Assembly: GCF_004125265.1 (NCBI RefSeq)
Contig: NZ_RDTE01000003.1
Span: 2,232,001 to 2,296,000, forward strand
Direction: 5' to 3'
Length of the DNA stretch: 64,000 nt
Origin: Streptomyces lydicus
GTDB taxonomy: Bacteria > Actinomycetota > Actinomycetes > Streptomycetales > Streptomycetaceae
This document shows positions 1 to 8,021 of the stretch, one piece after another. The position numbers and the translations under genes were made by a program. Numbering within the stretch: the stretch's first letter is position 1; the number at the start of each line of letters is the position of its first letter. The notes under the pieces are model-generated. The model was not told the DNA's origin and ran no database searches. It saw only the letters and a list, made by a program, of their open reading frames with translations.

Positions 1-933
1 GGCCTGCAGGGCCGGGCCGCCGTGGGCGAACTCGGTCCACATCATCAGAGCGGTGAAGCCCAGCCAGATGACGCCCATCGTGGCGAGGATCGCGTACCCC
101 TGTCGCACGTTCCCGACCAGCTTGCCGAAGGTCCGGGTGAGCGCGAACGGGATGACGAGGATCAGGAAGACCTCGAAGAGGTTGGTGAAGGCGCCGGGGT
201 TCTCGAAGGGGTGGGCGGAGTTGGCGTTGAAGTAGCCGCCCCCGTTGGTGCCCAGTTCCTTGATGACCTCCTGGGAGGCGACGGCGCCACCGTTGGTCTG
301 CTGGGAGCCGCCCATGAACTGGCCGACCTCATGGATGCCCGAGAAGTTCTGGACGGCACCACAGGCGACCAGGATCAGGGCGCCGATGACCGCGATCGGC
401 AGCAGCACCCGTACGGTGCCGCGGACCAGGTCGGCCCAGAAGTTGCCGAGGTCGCCGGTGCGGGACCTGGCGAAGCCGCGGACCAGGGCGATGGCGACGG
501 CCATGCCGGTGGCGGCGGAGACGAAGTTCTGCACCGCGAGACCGGCGGTCTGCACGACGTGGCCCATCGCCTGTTCGCCGCTGTAGGACTGCCAGTTGGT
601 GTTGGCGACGAAGGACGCCGCGGTGTTGAACGCCTGGTCCGGGCTGATCGCCGCGAAGCCGAGGGAGAGCGGCATATCGCCCTGGAGGCGCTGGAGCAGG
701 TAGAGGAGGAGCACACCCACCGCGGAGAACGCCAGGACACTGCGCAGATAGGCGGGCCAGCGCATCTCGGCATCCGCATGGGCACCGATGCAGCGGTAGA
801 CGATCTTCTCGATACGGAGGTGCTTGGGGGACGCGTAGACGGCGGCCATGTAGTCGCCGAGGGGGCGGTACGCCAGGGCCAGCGCCACCATGAGCGCTGT
901 CAGCTGGAGCACGCCTGCGAGAAAGGGGCTCAT
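1..933 (-). CDS. kdpA: Potassium-transporting ATPase subunit A (partial)
   Basis: This is the K+-translocating subunit of the high-affinity KdpFABC ATPase, an integral membrane protein. The first 311 residues are visible and the gene runs off the left edge. The N-terminus is a hydrophobic helix followed by the [11 protein letters not shown] motif typical of KdpA. Around residues 226-240 there is a [12 protein letters not shown] stretch, one of the selectivity-filter loops of the family. The ATG at 931-933 is preceded by the small kdpF gene, whose stop lies only 7 bases away, so the two are cotranscribed. kdpB and kdpC are expected beyond the window. The identification is firm; only the C-terminal part is missing. 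Confidence 0.96.
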   Translation of the reverse strand, partial: MSPFLAGVLQLTALMVALALAYRPLGDYMAAVYASPKHLRIEKIVYRCIGAHADAEMRWPAYLRSVLAFSAVGVLLLYLLQRLQGDMPLSLGFAAISPDQAFNTAASFVANTNWQSYSGEQAMGHVVQTAGLAVQNFVSAATGMAVAIALVRGFARSRTGDLGNFWADLVRGTVRVLLPIAVIGALILVACGAVQNFSGIHEVGQFMGGSQQTNGGAVASQEVIKELGTNGGGYFNANSAHPFENPGAFTNLFEVFLILVIPFALTRTFGKLVGNVRQGYAILATMGVIWLGFTALMMWTEFAHGGPALQA

Positions 934-940
934 CCGGTGC

Positions 941-1030
941 TCAGAACCTCTCCGGGAAGACGAGGGCGAGGACCAGGTATCCCAGCAGGGCGACGGCAAC
1001 GATCAGGCCGACGATGTTCTCGACGGTCAC
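941..1030 (-). CDS. kdpF: KdpF small membrane subunit
   Basis: This 29-residue, single-helix membrane peptide starts at GTG and ends with the typical FPERF-type tail. KdpF is the stabilising small subunit of the Kdp ATPase. Its size, its position directly before kdpA and its hydrophobic core ([20 protein letters not shown]) identify it. The GTG start overlaps the stop codon of the preceding 27-residue ORF (CTGTGACC), which indicates translational coupling. It is easily missed by gene callers because of its length. Confidence 0.9.
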   Translation of the reverse strand: MTVENIVGLIVAVALLGYLVLALVFPERF

Positions 1031-1110
1031 AGCTTCGTCACCCCCTTGGCGACCAGAGCCACCGATGCGAAGACCGCGATCGTGACAACGACGAAGGCCA
1101 CGTCGGCCAT
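1027..1110 (-). CDS. 27-residue membrane peptide leading the kdp operon
   Basis: This short ORF begins with ATG after an AGGAG ribosome-binding site and encodes 27 residues: a single hydrophobic helix (VAFVVVTIAVFASVALVAKG) and a short basic tail. Its stop overlaps the kdpF start. I know no characterised protein of this kind. Position, ribosome-binding site and coupling suggest an additional small Kdp-associated membrane peptide or a leader that couples translation into kdpF. The coding call rests on context and hydrophobicity only. Confidence 0.7.
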   Translation of the reverse strand: MADVAFVVVTIAVFASVALVAKGVTKL

Positions 1111-1181
1111 CGTGTGCTCCTAGAGGGAGGGGAGATCAGGACCCCCACAGCAAAGCGCCCTTCCGACGCGGCTTGAACGCT

Positions 1182-1231
1182 GTTGACGCCTCCCTTACGG
1201 CCATTGGCGCTCCGTTGACGGATTCCTTACG
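1182..1231 (-). promoter_or_regulatory. Direct repeats upstream of the kdp operon
   Basis: Two 18-bp elements at 1182-1199 and 1214-1231 read, on the kdp coding strand, CGTAAGG-N4-CGTCAAC. They match at 14 of 18 positions and are spaced 32 bp apart, about three helical turns. They lie 72 to 121 bp upstream of the first ORF of the operon. This arrangement fits tandem binding of a response regulator, and KdpE is the obvious candidate, but that assignment is inference. Confidence 0.5.
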
Positions 1232-1259
1232 CGACCGGAGCTGACCTGCACAAACAACA

Positions 1260-1293
1260 AGGGCCCGGCCCCCTTGACGGGGGCTCGGGCCCT
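1260..1293 (-). terminator. Terminator after the DUF3710 gene
   Basis: A strong GC-rich inverted repeat (AGGGCCCG-GCCCCC / GGGGGC-T-CGGGCCCT) with a 5-base loop and one bulge lies 64 bp downstream of the DUF3710 stop. It has no clear U-tract, as is usual in Streptomyces. Confidence 0.7.
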
Positions 1294-1356
1294 GACGACC
1301 GTCGTTATCCGGCCGAGCGAGCGGACGCCTGCGCGCCGCTTCACCGCGATGTGTGC

Positions 1357-2121
1357 TCAGCGGATCTCGGTGATCTCCGGTCCACGCTCCAGACGCTCCA
1401 CACCACCGCCGAAACGCGACTGCTCGACCTGGTCCTGCTGCACGCCGTCCGGCACCATCTGGGCGTCGTCCGGCAGCTTCAGGACGATCGGGTCGCGGGG
1501 GGCCATCGGGCCCTCGCCGCGGACGATGACGGTGTCCCGGAAGATGTGTTCCAGCACGCCGGCGGCCTGCGGCTGCACCGCGCCCTGGCCGGAGATCACA
1601 CCGCGCAGGAACCACCGGGGCCCGTCGACACCGATGAAGCGCACGACCTGCACACCGTTCGTGCCGTCCGGCAGCTGTACGGGGACCTGGGCACGCAGCT
1701 CCCAGCCCAGCGGGCCCTCGACCTCGTCGATGACACCGCCCTGCTGGGTGATGCCGGCGGCGATCTCCTCGCGGACCTCGCCCCAGATGCCCTCGTTCTT
1801 GGGGGCGGCGAAGGCCTGCAGCTGCACGGCACTGTCCTGCAGCACCACGGTCGCGGCCACGATGGCGTCACCGGCGACCTCCACCCGGAGCTCCATGCCC
1901 TCGACACCGGGCACGAACAGCCCGCCGAGGTCCACCCGGCCCTCGCCGGGCTCGGAGACCTCCGACGCGTCCCAGGGACCGTCGGGGCGCGGCGCGGGCG
2001 GAAGATTGAGCCGCTGCTGCGGCGCCTCGTCCTCGTCGGCGTCGCTCACCGCGTGCTCGTCGAGCGTGGTGTCCTCGACCGACTCTTCAGGAGCCTCGTT
2101 CTTCTTGCGACGTCCGAACAC
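1357..2121 (-). CDS. DUF3710 domain-containing protein
   Basis: This 254-residue soluble actinobacterial protein belongs to the DUF3710 family; its function is not established. A short basic start (VFGRRKKNE) leads into an acidic linker, then a conserved region with RVDLGGLFVPG, a tryptophan-containing RWFLRGVISG segment and the VIVRGEGPMAPRDPIVLKLP motif. I chose the GTG at 2119-2121 because it follows AAGGACAGTGAC and gives the usual family N-terminus. The reading frame stays open upstream into the dut gene. It starts directly after the dut stop, so the two form an operon with the thioesterase. Confidence 0.9.
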   Translation of the reverse strand: MFGRRKKNEAPEESVEDTTLDEHAVSDADEDEAPQQRLNLPPAPRPDGPWDASEVSEPGEGRVDLGGLFVPGVEGMELRVEVAGDAIVAATVVLQDSAVQLQAFAAPKNEGIWGEVREEIAAGITQQGGVIDEVEGPLGWELRAQVPVQLPDGTNGVQVVRFIGVDGPRWFLRGVISGQGAVQPQAAGVLEHIFRDTVIVRGEGPMAPRDPIVLKLPDDAQMVPDGVQQDQVEQSRFGGGVERLERGPEITEIR

Positions 2122-2122
2122 G

Positions 2123-2644
2123 TCACTGTCCTTCCCGGTCGGCACCGACCGATGCGTATTCATTCCCGCCCGTGGAGCCGCCCACCGCCGCATGACCGCC
2201 GGTGGAACCGAATCCCCCCTCGGCCCGCGCCGAGCCGGGAAGTTCCGCCACCTCGTGGAAGCGCACCTTCTCGACCTGCTGGACGACCAGTTGGGCGATC
2301 CGGTCGAACCTCTCGAACCGCACGCTCTCGCGCGGGTCCAGATTGACCACGATCACCTTGATCTCTCCACGGTACCCGGCATCCACCGTCCCGGGGGCAT
2401 TCACCAGCGCCAGGCCGCAGCGCGCGGCCAGTCCGGACCGCGGGTGCACAAACGCCGCGTACCCGTCGGGCAGCGCGATCGACACCCCGGTGGGCAGCAC
2501 GGTGCGCTCCCCCGGCGCCAGCTCGGCGGCCTCGGTGGTCACCAGATCCACGCCCGCGTCGCCGGGGTGCCCGTACGCCGGAACGGGCACGTCCGGATCC
2601 AGCCGCCGCAGCAGTACGTCCACCGGATTCCGTCCCTGACTCAT
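2123..2644 (-). CDS. dut: Deoxyuridine 5'-triphosphate nucleotidohydrolase (dUTPase)
   Basis: This enzyme hydrolyses dUTP to dUMP and pyrophosphate, keeping uracil out of DNA and feeding dTMP synthesis. It has 173 residues, normal for the trimeric family. The conserved motifs are in order: PGDAGVDL (residues 27-34), PRSGLA (68-73), GTVDAGYRG with the catalytic-site Asp88 and Tyr91, and the C-terminal glycine-rich GGFGSTGG (143-150) that closes over the substrate. The ATG overlaps the stop of the upstream thioesterase gene (ATGA). The gene is followed almost immediately by DUF3710. Confidence 0.97.
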   Translation of the reverse strand: MSQGRNPVDVLLRRLDPDVPVPAYGHPGDAGVDLVTTEAAELAPGERTVLPTGVSIALPDGYAAFVHPRSGLAARCGLALVNAPGTVDAGYRGEIKVIVVNLDPRESVRFERFDRIAQLVVQQVEKVRFHEVAELPGSARAEGGFGSTGGHAAVGGSTGGNEYASVGADREGQ

Positions 2645-3234
2645 GGGTTCACCTCGAAGGCACGCGCTCGCTTGGCCTGGTCCGGGTCGGACATCGCCGC
2701 CTGGATCTCCTCGGTCCTGCCGTTGTCGATGAAGTGGTCGACCTTCACCTCGATGAAGACGGCCTCGGCGCGCACCGCGACGGGACCGTCCGGACCGCCT
2801 ATGCGGCCCACGGCCATCGAGTAGATCTTGCGCCCGTGCACCGCGGTGACCCGCGCGTCCAGGTGCAGCACCGTGCCCAGCGGCACCGGCCGTACGAAGT
2901 CGGTCTCCAGCCGTCCGGTCACCGCGATCACCCGCAGCAGCCAGTTCAGCGAGCCCAGGGTCTCGTCCAGCGCGGTGGCCAGCACCCCGCCGTGCGCCAG
3001 CCCCGGCGCCCCCTGGTGGGCCTCCTTGACGGTGAACTCGGCGGACACGCTCACGCCGTCGCCGGCCCGCGCCTCCAGATGCAGGCCGTGCGGCTGGCCC
3101 GTGCCGCAGCCGAAGCACCGGTCGTAGTGCGCGCCGAGGAGTTCTCCGGGTGCCGGCGCGTCGGCATGCCGGACCGGGGCGACAGCGTCCGCCGGTGGCG
3201 TCAGCCGCGCCCTGGGTTCGTCAGTTCCACTCAC
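2641..3234 (-). CDS. PaaI-family hotdog-fold thioesterase
   Basis: This 197-residue protein has a PaaI/4HBT hotdog domain covering most of its length. Visible signatures are the CFGCG stretch near residue 45, AHGGVLATALDE (the HGG plus acidic-residue signature of PaaI-like thioesterases) and a VRPVPLGTVLHLDARV strand. It probably hydrolyses an acyl-CoA thioester; the substrate is unknown. The GTG at 3232-3234 gives a short proline-rich leader before the domain and is the most plausible start. It is the first gene of a three-gene run with dut and the DUF3710 gene. Confidence 0.85.
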   Translation of the reverse strand: MSGTDEPRARLTPPADAVAPVRHADAPAPGELLGAHYDRCFGCGTGQPHGLHLEARAGDGVSVSAEFTVKEAHQGAPGLAHGGVLATALDETLGSLNWLLRVIAVTGRLETDFVRPVPLGTVLHLDARVTAVHGRKIYSMAVGRIGGPDGPVAVRAEAVFIEVKVDHFIDNGRTEEIQAAMSDPDQAKRARAFEVNP

Positions 3235-3292
3235 GAGGTCAGACCCTACCCGCGCGCGTAACGGGCCCGCGCCGCCGTGCCAAGCTGGAGCC

Positions 3293-3736
3293 ATGCAGCC
3301 GTACGAAGAACGCCTCACCGCACCCCGGTCCTGGTGGGTGATCGCCGCGCTGATCGGCGTCGCCTGCGCCCTGATGCTGCTCCCTCTGGGGACGCTGTGG
3401 ATGCTGGGCGGACTGATCGGCGGGGCGGCCCTGTCCGCGGTGGCGGTGAGCTCGTACGGCTCGGCGCGGATCCGGGTGGTGGGCGGCGCCCTGATCGCCG
3501 GCGACGCGAAGATCCCGGTGACGGCACTGGGCGAGGCGCGGGCGCTGGACGCGGACGAGGCGCTGGCGTGGCGTACGCACAAGGCCGACGCCCGGGCGTT
3601 CATGCTGCTGCGCGGCTACATCCGTACCGCGGTGCGGGTGGAGATCACCGATCCGCAGGACCCGACGCCGTACGCCTATCTCTCGACGCGGACGCCGGAG
3701 CGTCTGGTGGCGGCGCTGGCGGCCGGACGGGGCTGA
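3293..3736 (+). CDS. DUF3093 membrane protein
   Basis: This 147-residue protein has two adjacent transmembrane helices (about residues 15-32 and 36-54) and a soluble C-terminal region. The YEERLTAPRSWW start and the later AFMLLRGYIRTAVRVEI and PYAYLSTRTPERL segments are hallmarks of DUF3093. The function is unknown. It is divergent from the thioesterase-dut operon and convergent with the next minus-strand gene. Confidence 0.9.
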   Translation: MQPYEERLTAPRSWWVIAALIGVACALMLLPLGTLWMLGGLIGGAALSAVAVSSYGSARIRVVGGALIAGDAKIPVTALGEARALDADEALAWRTHKADARAFMLLRGYIRTAVRVEITDPQDPTPYAYLSTRTPERLVAALAAGRG

Positions 3737-3755
3737 CCGGCGCGCGGGGGCGGGG

Positions 3756-4646
3756 TCAGCCGCCCGGTGAGGGCGGGGTTTCCCCGGCCCGTTCGCCGCC
3801 CGCGGGAGCGTCCGGAGCGGAGGGGGGAAGGGCCTCCCAGGGGACCCGCTTCGTGCGCAGGTCCTTACGGATTTTTTCCGCAAGCTTTCTGGTGTCCCTG
3901 CGGTTCATGAACGCGCCGACGGAGGCACCGATCATGAACGGGGCGAGGTTGGGGAGATTGCGCAGCGTGCGCTTCATGATCTGCTGGCGCAGCTCACGCC
4001 TCATCTGCACCCCGAGGGCGATGTTCAGCGAGGCCGGTTTGCTGAGGTCGACGCCCCGCTCCTCCGTCCAGGACGTCAGATAGGCCATACCGCGCTGCCG
4101 GAAATTCCCGGCGGGCCGCAGGCCGTAGACCTCGTGCAGCTCGGCGATCAGTTTGATCTCGACCGAGGCCACGCCGGTGACCTCGGCGGCCAGCTCGGCC
4201 GGCATGGCGGGCGGTACGGGCAGCATCGCTGCCGCGCCCACGCCCGCTCCGACGGCTCCGGTGGCTGCGCAGGCGCCTGCGACCAGCTTGTCGGCCAGGT
4301 CCTCGGGGGTCAGTCCGGGGAACTGGGCGCGCAGGGTGGCGAGGTCACGGACCGGAATCCGCGGGGCGGTCTCGATGATCCGGTCGGCGATCACGGCAAG
4401 TCCGGCCCGCACCCTGCCGCCGCTTCTTCCGGCGGCACGGCCGACCATGGCCGCGAACGAGGCCGTGCGGCCCCTCCCCCGCTCTCGGCTTCGCCCGAGC
4501 GGGAGGTGCCCCCGGTGCGGTGCACCGGTCGACCGCTCCGCGGGGAGGGCGCTCGGGTCGGCGGGCACGGGCGCGGTTTCCTCGCGTGATCGTGCGCCGG
4601 CCGCCGAACCTTCGACGCCCTTGGAGCCCTTGCGGAACGGGTTCAC
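3756..4646 (-). CDS. Conserved membrane-associated protein of unknown function
   Basis: This 296-residue product has a variable, disordered N-terminal third and a conserved C-terminal domain. The domain contains a glycine/alanine-rich hydrophobic segment (GAVGAGVGAAAMLPVPPAM), a helical region with SVEIKLIAELHEVYGL, and a second glycine-rich patch (APFMIGASVGAFMNRRDTRKL). It recalls EcsC-like families, but I cannot assign one with confidence. I chose the GTG at 4644-4646, which is 23 bp after the DUF4193 stop, so the two are probably cotranscribed. The linker around residues 46-60 is encoded by a palindromic hairpin element and is low-complexity and arginine-rich. Confidence 0.75.
   Translation of the reverse strand: MNPFRKGSKGVEGSAAGARSREETAPVPADPSALPAERSTGAPHRGHLPLGRSRERGRGRTASFAAMVGRAAGRSGGRVRAGLAVIADRIIETAPRIPVRDLATLRAQFPGLTPEDLADKLVAGACAATGAVGAGVGAAAMLPVPPAMPAELAAEVTGVASVEIKLIAELHEVYGLRPAGNFRQRGMAYLTSWTEERGVDLSKPASLNIALGVQMRRELRQQIMKRTLRNLPNLAPFMIGASVGAFMNRRDTRKLAEKIRKDLRTKRVPWEALPPSAPDAPAGGERAGETPPSPGG
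4471..4508. repeat. Palindromic hairpin element inside a coding region
   Basis: The sequence CCTCCCCCGCTC...GAGCGGGAGG forms an imperfect hairpin with about ten paired bases per arm, an unpaired CC in the left arm and a short loop. Very similar hairpins are common between genes in Streptomyces. Here it lies within an open reading frame and encodes an arginine/glycine/proline-rich linker. Confidence 0.55.
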
Positions 4647-4669
4647 GCCTGCCACGGCGTAGACCGGAC

Positions 4670-4972
4670 TCAGGCCGCGCAGTCGCGGCAGATCGGCTGC
4701 CCGTTCTTGTCCTCCGCGGCGAGCTGGCTGCGGTGGTGGACCAGGAAGCAGCTCATGCACGTGAACTCGTCCTGCTGCTTGGGCAGCACGCGCACGGCCA
4801 GTTCTTCGTTGGACAGGTCCGCGCCGGGCAGCTCCAGGCCCTCGGCCTGTTCGAACTCGTCGACGTCGACGGCCGAGGCGGACTTGTCGTTCCGCCGCGA
4901 CTTCAGCTCTTCGATGCTGTCCTCGTTGAGGTCGTCGTCGGTCTTGCGTGGGGTGTCGTAATCCGTAGCCAT
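4670..4972 (-). CDS. DUF4193 zinc-ribbon-like protein
   Basis: This 100-residue acidic protein belongs to DUF4193, a family confined to actinobacteria. Four cysteines in two CxxC pairs (Cys72/75 and Cys95/98) form a likely C-terminal zinc ribbon, while the N-terminal half is acidic and probably flexible. Small zinc-ribbon proteins of this sort often contact nucleic acid or RNA polymerase, but no function is established. The ATG follows a GGGGGAGAG ribosome-binding site. The long untranslated stretch upstream (4973-5499) should contain its promoter. Confidence 0.92.
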   Translation of the reverse strand: MATDYDTPRKTDDDLNEDSIEELKSRRNDKSASAVDVDEFEQAEGLELPGADLSNEELAVRVLPKQQDEFTCMSCFLVHHRSQLAAEDKNGQPICRDCAA

Positions 4973-5499
4973 TTTCGCTCTCCCCCTCTGGGTGTCTGCG
5001 GTGTCTCAGCGCTCGTAACGCGTGAGAGGCCGGACTTGTGCCCGACCTGAGGCGGAGATTTTGCCTCACATCAAGGTCTGTTACTCAATCGACACCCAAC
5101 CGCACCCCTGAAGAGGTGATCGGTTTGGATGGCGATCAGGACCGTACACGGTCCGAATGTCGCACCTCGCGCAGCCCATCACCTCTACTTCCCGTGATCT
5201 CACCCCCCGGAAACCCGGACGTCCCCGGGCATTCCGACAGGCTTTTCGATCACAGAGCGTAAATGGCCGGAAAATCGCGTCTGTGAGGCATCACACACAC
5301 GCAGACCGGTGGGCGGACCGGCTCAATTCCGCGCAAAGCGAACTCGGCGAAGGATCCACGCCGACCCCCCTTGTCGTCAAACCGGCAGGCGAGGCGGTGT
5401 ACGGCCGCGAGACGGGCGATCGTACGCACAGATGTCCGACGACTACCCAGAGGGGTGCGCAGCGGCTCCAGCGGGCGTACACCCCCCCTGTGGCCTGCG
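4973..5499. other. Intergenic region between DUF4193 and cutS
   Basis: No convincing gene lies in these 527 bases; open frames here lack Streptomyces codon bias and ribosome-binding sites. The part next to DUF4193 should hold its promoter. The segment at 5200-5290 is less GC-rich than its surroundings. No riboswitch or RNA gene was recognised. Confidence 0.6.
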
Positions 5500-6762
5500 T
5501 CAGAGCGGCAGGACGACCCGCATCGTCAGGCCACCGCCCTCACGGGGCCGGGCCGTGATCGTCCCGTCGTGCGCCCGCACCACCGAACGCACGATGGACA
5601 GCCCCAGCCCGACCCCCTTGTCACTACCGGTCCGCTCCGTACGCAACCGCCGGAACGGCTCGAAAAGGTTCTCCACCTCATAGGCAGGCACCACCGGACC
5701 CGTATTGGAGACCACCAGCACCGCACACCCCGGCTGCGGCTCGGTCGTCACCTCCACCCACCCCTCCTCCGGCACGTTGTACCGCACCGCGTTCTGCACC
5801 AGATTCAGCGCGATCCGCTCCAGCAGCACCCCGTTGCCCTGCACAAACACCTGCTCACGCACCCCCCGCAACTCCACCCCCTTGGACTGCGCCTCCTCAC
5901 GCGTCTGCTCCACCGCCTGCGAAGCCACCTCCGACACATCCACCGGCTTCTTGTCCACGACCTTGTTCTCACTGCGCGCCAGCAGCAACAACCCCTCCAC
6001 CAACTGCTCACTGCGCTCATTGGTCGCCAACAGCGTCTTCCCCAGCTGCACCAGCTCCGCCGACGCCCCCGGATCCGCCAGCTGCACCTCCAGCAACGTC
6101 CGGTTGATCGCCAACGGCGTCCGCAACTCGTGCGAAGCATTCGACACAAACCGCCGCTGCGACTCGAACGCCCGGTCCAACCGGTCCAACATCTCGTCAA
6201 ACGTGTCCGCGAGCTCCTTCAGCTCGTCATCCGGACCCCCCAGCTCGATCCGCCGATGCAGATCCGAACCCGCCACCCGCTGAGCAGTCCGCGTAATCCG
6301 CCCCAACGGCGACAACACCCGACCCGCCATCGCATAACCAAAAGCGAACGCCACCACCGTCAAACCCAGCAAAGCCAGCAGGGAGCGGTTGAGGAGGCTG
6401 TTGAGGGCCACTGCGCGCTGATGCTGCAGGCACTGTTCGACGGCCTGCTGGAGCAGCTGCCCGGACGTCTCGGTGGGCAGGTCGCAGATGTCACTGGTCG
6501 ACTGGAACTTTCCGCCGAGGATCTTCAGCGGCAGCGCGCTGCCGTCGTGCAGCGCATCGGCGGCCAGCATGTAGATGATCGTCAGCAGCACGATCCCGGC
6601 CATCAGGAACATGCCGCCGTACAGCAGCGTCAGCCGTATCCGGATCGTCGGACGCAGCCACGGGAACGGGCGCACATCAACCGGCCTGGGGTCCCAGGTC
6701 GGCTTGGGCGGAACGGGGGGCGGCGGGTTGGCCGCCTTGGAGAACGAGGGCAGGGAAGGCAT
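5500..6762 (-). CDS. cutS: Envelope-stress sensor histidine kinase CutS
   Basis: CutS is the membrane kinase of the conserved Streptomyces CutRS system. The 420-residue protein has a proline-rich cytoplasmic N-terminus, a first membrane helix (about 46-68), an extracytoplasmic sensor loop of roughly 60 residues, a second helix (about 127-148), HAMP, a dimerisation/phosphoacceptor helix with His211 in SHELRTP, and a GHKL ATPase domain with VQNAVRY and GVGLGLSI. Cys93 and Cys111 are the only two cysteines of the sensor loop; such a pair is reported to act as a disulfide/redox switch in CutS. The start lies 6 bp after the cutR stop, so the genes are cotranscribed. Confidence 0.93.
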   Translation of the reverse strand: MPSLPSFSKAANPPPPVPPKPTWDPRPVDVRPFPWLRPTIRIRLTLLYGGMFLMAGIVLLTIIYMLAADALHDGSALPLKILGGKFQSTSDICDLPTETSGQLLQQAVEQCLQHQRAVALNSLLNRSLLALLGLTVVAFAFGYAMAGRVLSPLGRITRTAQRVAGSDLHRRIELGGPDDELKELADTFDEMLDRLDRAFESQRRFVSNASHELRTPLAINRTLLEVQLADPGASAELVQLGKTLLATNERSEQLVEGLLLLARSENKVVDKKPVDVSEVASQAVEQTREEAQSKGVELRGVREQVFVQGNGVLLERIALNLVQNAVRYNVPEEGWVEVTTEPQPGCAVLVVSNTGPVVPAYEVENLFEPFRRLRTERTGSDKGVGLGLSIVRSVVRAHDGTITARPREGGGLTMRVVLPL

Positions 6763-6768
6763 CGCCGG

Positions 6769-7422
6769 TCAGATCCGGTATCCCGAGCCGGGGACCGTGA
6801 CGATCACCGCGGGCTCGCCGAGCTTGCGGCGCAGCGTCATGACCGTGACCCGCACGACGTTGGTGAACGGGTCGGTGTTCTCGTCCCAGGCCTTCTCCAG
6901 AAGCTGCTCGGCCGAGACGACCGTGCCCTCGCTGCGCATCAGGACTTCCAGCACCGCGAACTCCTTCGGGGCGAGCTGGACCTCCTTGCCGTCGCGGAAG
7001 ACCTCACGGCGATTGGGGTCGAGCTTGATGCCGGCCCGCTCCAGGACGGGCGGCAGCGCGACGGTCGTACGGCGCCCGAGAGCACGGACCCGGGCGGTCA
7101 GCTCGGTGAAGGCGAAGGGCTTGGGAAGGTAGTCGTCCGCGCCGATCTCCAGGCCCTCGACGCGGTCGCTGACGTCGCCGGAGGCGGTGAGCATCAGGAC
7201 CCGGGTGGGCATCCCCAGCTCGACGATCTTGCGGCAGACATCGTCGCCGTGGACGAGCGGAAGGTCACGGTCCAGCACCACGACGTCATAGTCGTTGACC
7301 GCGATCCGTTCCAGGGCGGCAGCGCCGTCGTAGACCACGTCGACCGCCATGGCCTCCCGGCGTAGTCCGGTGGCCACCGCATCGGCGAGCAGCTGCTCGT
7401 CCTCGACGACGAGAACACGCAC
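6769..7422 (-). CDS. cutR: Response regulator CutR
   Basis: This OmpR/PhoB-family response regulator of 217 residues partners the adjacent CutS kinase. The receiver domain has the acidic pair near the N-terminus (EDE), phosphoacceptor Asp51 in VVLDRDLP, the conserved Thr/Ser in MLTASG and the lysine in YLPKPF. The C-terminal winged helix ends in the usual TVPGSGYRI. In S. coelicolor CutR is reported to act on envelope quality-control genes such as htrA3. The GTG start is followed by a canonical MRVLVVEDE beginning. Confidence 0.94.
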   Translation of the reverse strand: MRVLVVEDEQLLADAVATGLRREAMAVDVVYDGAAALERIAVNDYDVVVLDRDLPLVHGDDVCRKIVELGMPTRVLMLTASGDVSDRVEGLEIGADDYLPKPFAFTELTARVRALGRRTTVALPPVLERAGIKLDPNRREVFRDGKEVQLAPKEFAVLEVLMRSEGTVVSAEQLLEKAWDENTDPFTNVVRVTVMTLRRKLGEPAVIVTVPGSGYRI

Positions 7423-7745
7423 GTCGCTAGTCCTTCCTCAGGGCCCTTTCGGGCAGGCACAACAATGTCTTCAGAGCTCTTCCATCCTGCCCCGAAGAGC
7501 CATAAACCGGCGGTAAGGGGGGTGCAGAGGGGTGGAGGGCCCCGGGGCGGCACCCGACGGGCAGGATTCCCGGGCGGGTTGAGGTTTCCCTGAGGTGAGG
7601 GGTGGGGAGGACGACTGCACACCCGCGATCACGCCCTGTTTCTTTCGGCTACCCGCCTTGAACTGATCCATCGCAGGGACCACGCCGTGATCGAACCGCC
7701 CGTCGGCACACCCCCGTGCCCACCGACCCACGACGAGGGGGCGCA

Positions 7746-7922
7746 ATGGACGCGTTCACCGCAGGCATTTTGCAGCGTATAGAGAACACCGAAGCCGATC
7801 TGGACCGGGCCCGCGCTGCGGGCGACGACTTCCTCGCCGAGGTCGAGCAGGCAGAACTCGAGGACCTGCAGCGACTGGCGACCGAGCACGGCGTGCGGTA
7901 CGGAGCGGTCAGCAACGCCTGA
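7746..7922 (+). CDS. Small helical protein of unknown function
   Basis: This 58-residue, acidic, predicted all-helical protein starts at ATG after a GAGGGGG ribosome-binding site. The repeated charged pattern (IENTEADLDRARAAGDD) suggests a short coiled coil. Codon use is typical of the genome, with nearly every third base G or C. A very strong hairpin follows the stop. I recognise no family. Confidence 0.75.
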   Translation: MDAFTAGILQRIENTEADLDRARAAGDDFLAEVEQAELEDLQRLATEHGVRYGAVSNA

Positions 7923-7943
7923 CCCCGCCCGGCCTACGACGAG

Positions 7944-7980
7944 AGCGCCCCGGCATCCATGGGGATGGTGCCGGGGCGCT
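7944..7980. terminator. Bidirectional terminator
   Basis: A perfect 12-bp inverted repeat (AGCGCCCCGGCA / TGCCGGGGCGCT) with a 13-base loop lies between the convergent small ORF and the inositol monophosphatase gene, so it can serve both. Confidence 0.85.
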
Positions 7981-8021
7981 GTCGTGTCCGGACCGGGTCC
8001 GTTGCCCGGACGCGGGTCCGG

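Noticed and set aside
5371..7365. 664-codon open frame antisense to cutS-cutR
   Set aside because: Entirely opposite two well-defined genes, and rich in Gln, His, Arg and Pro, as expected from a reversed reading of coding sequence.
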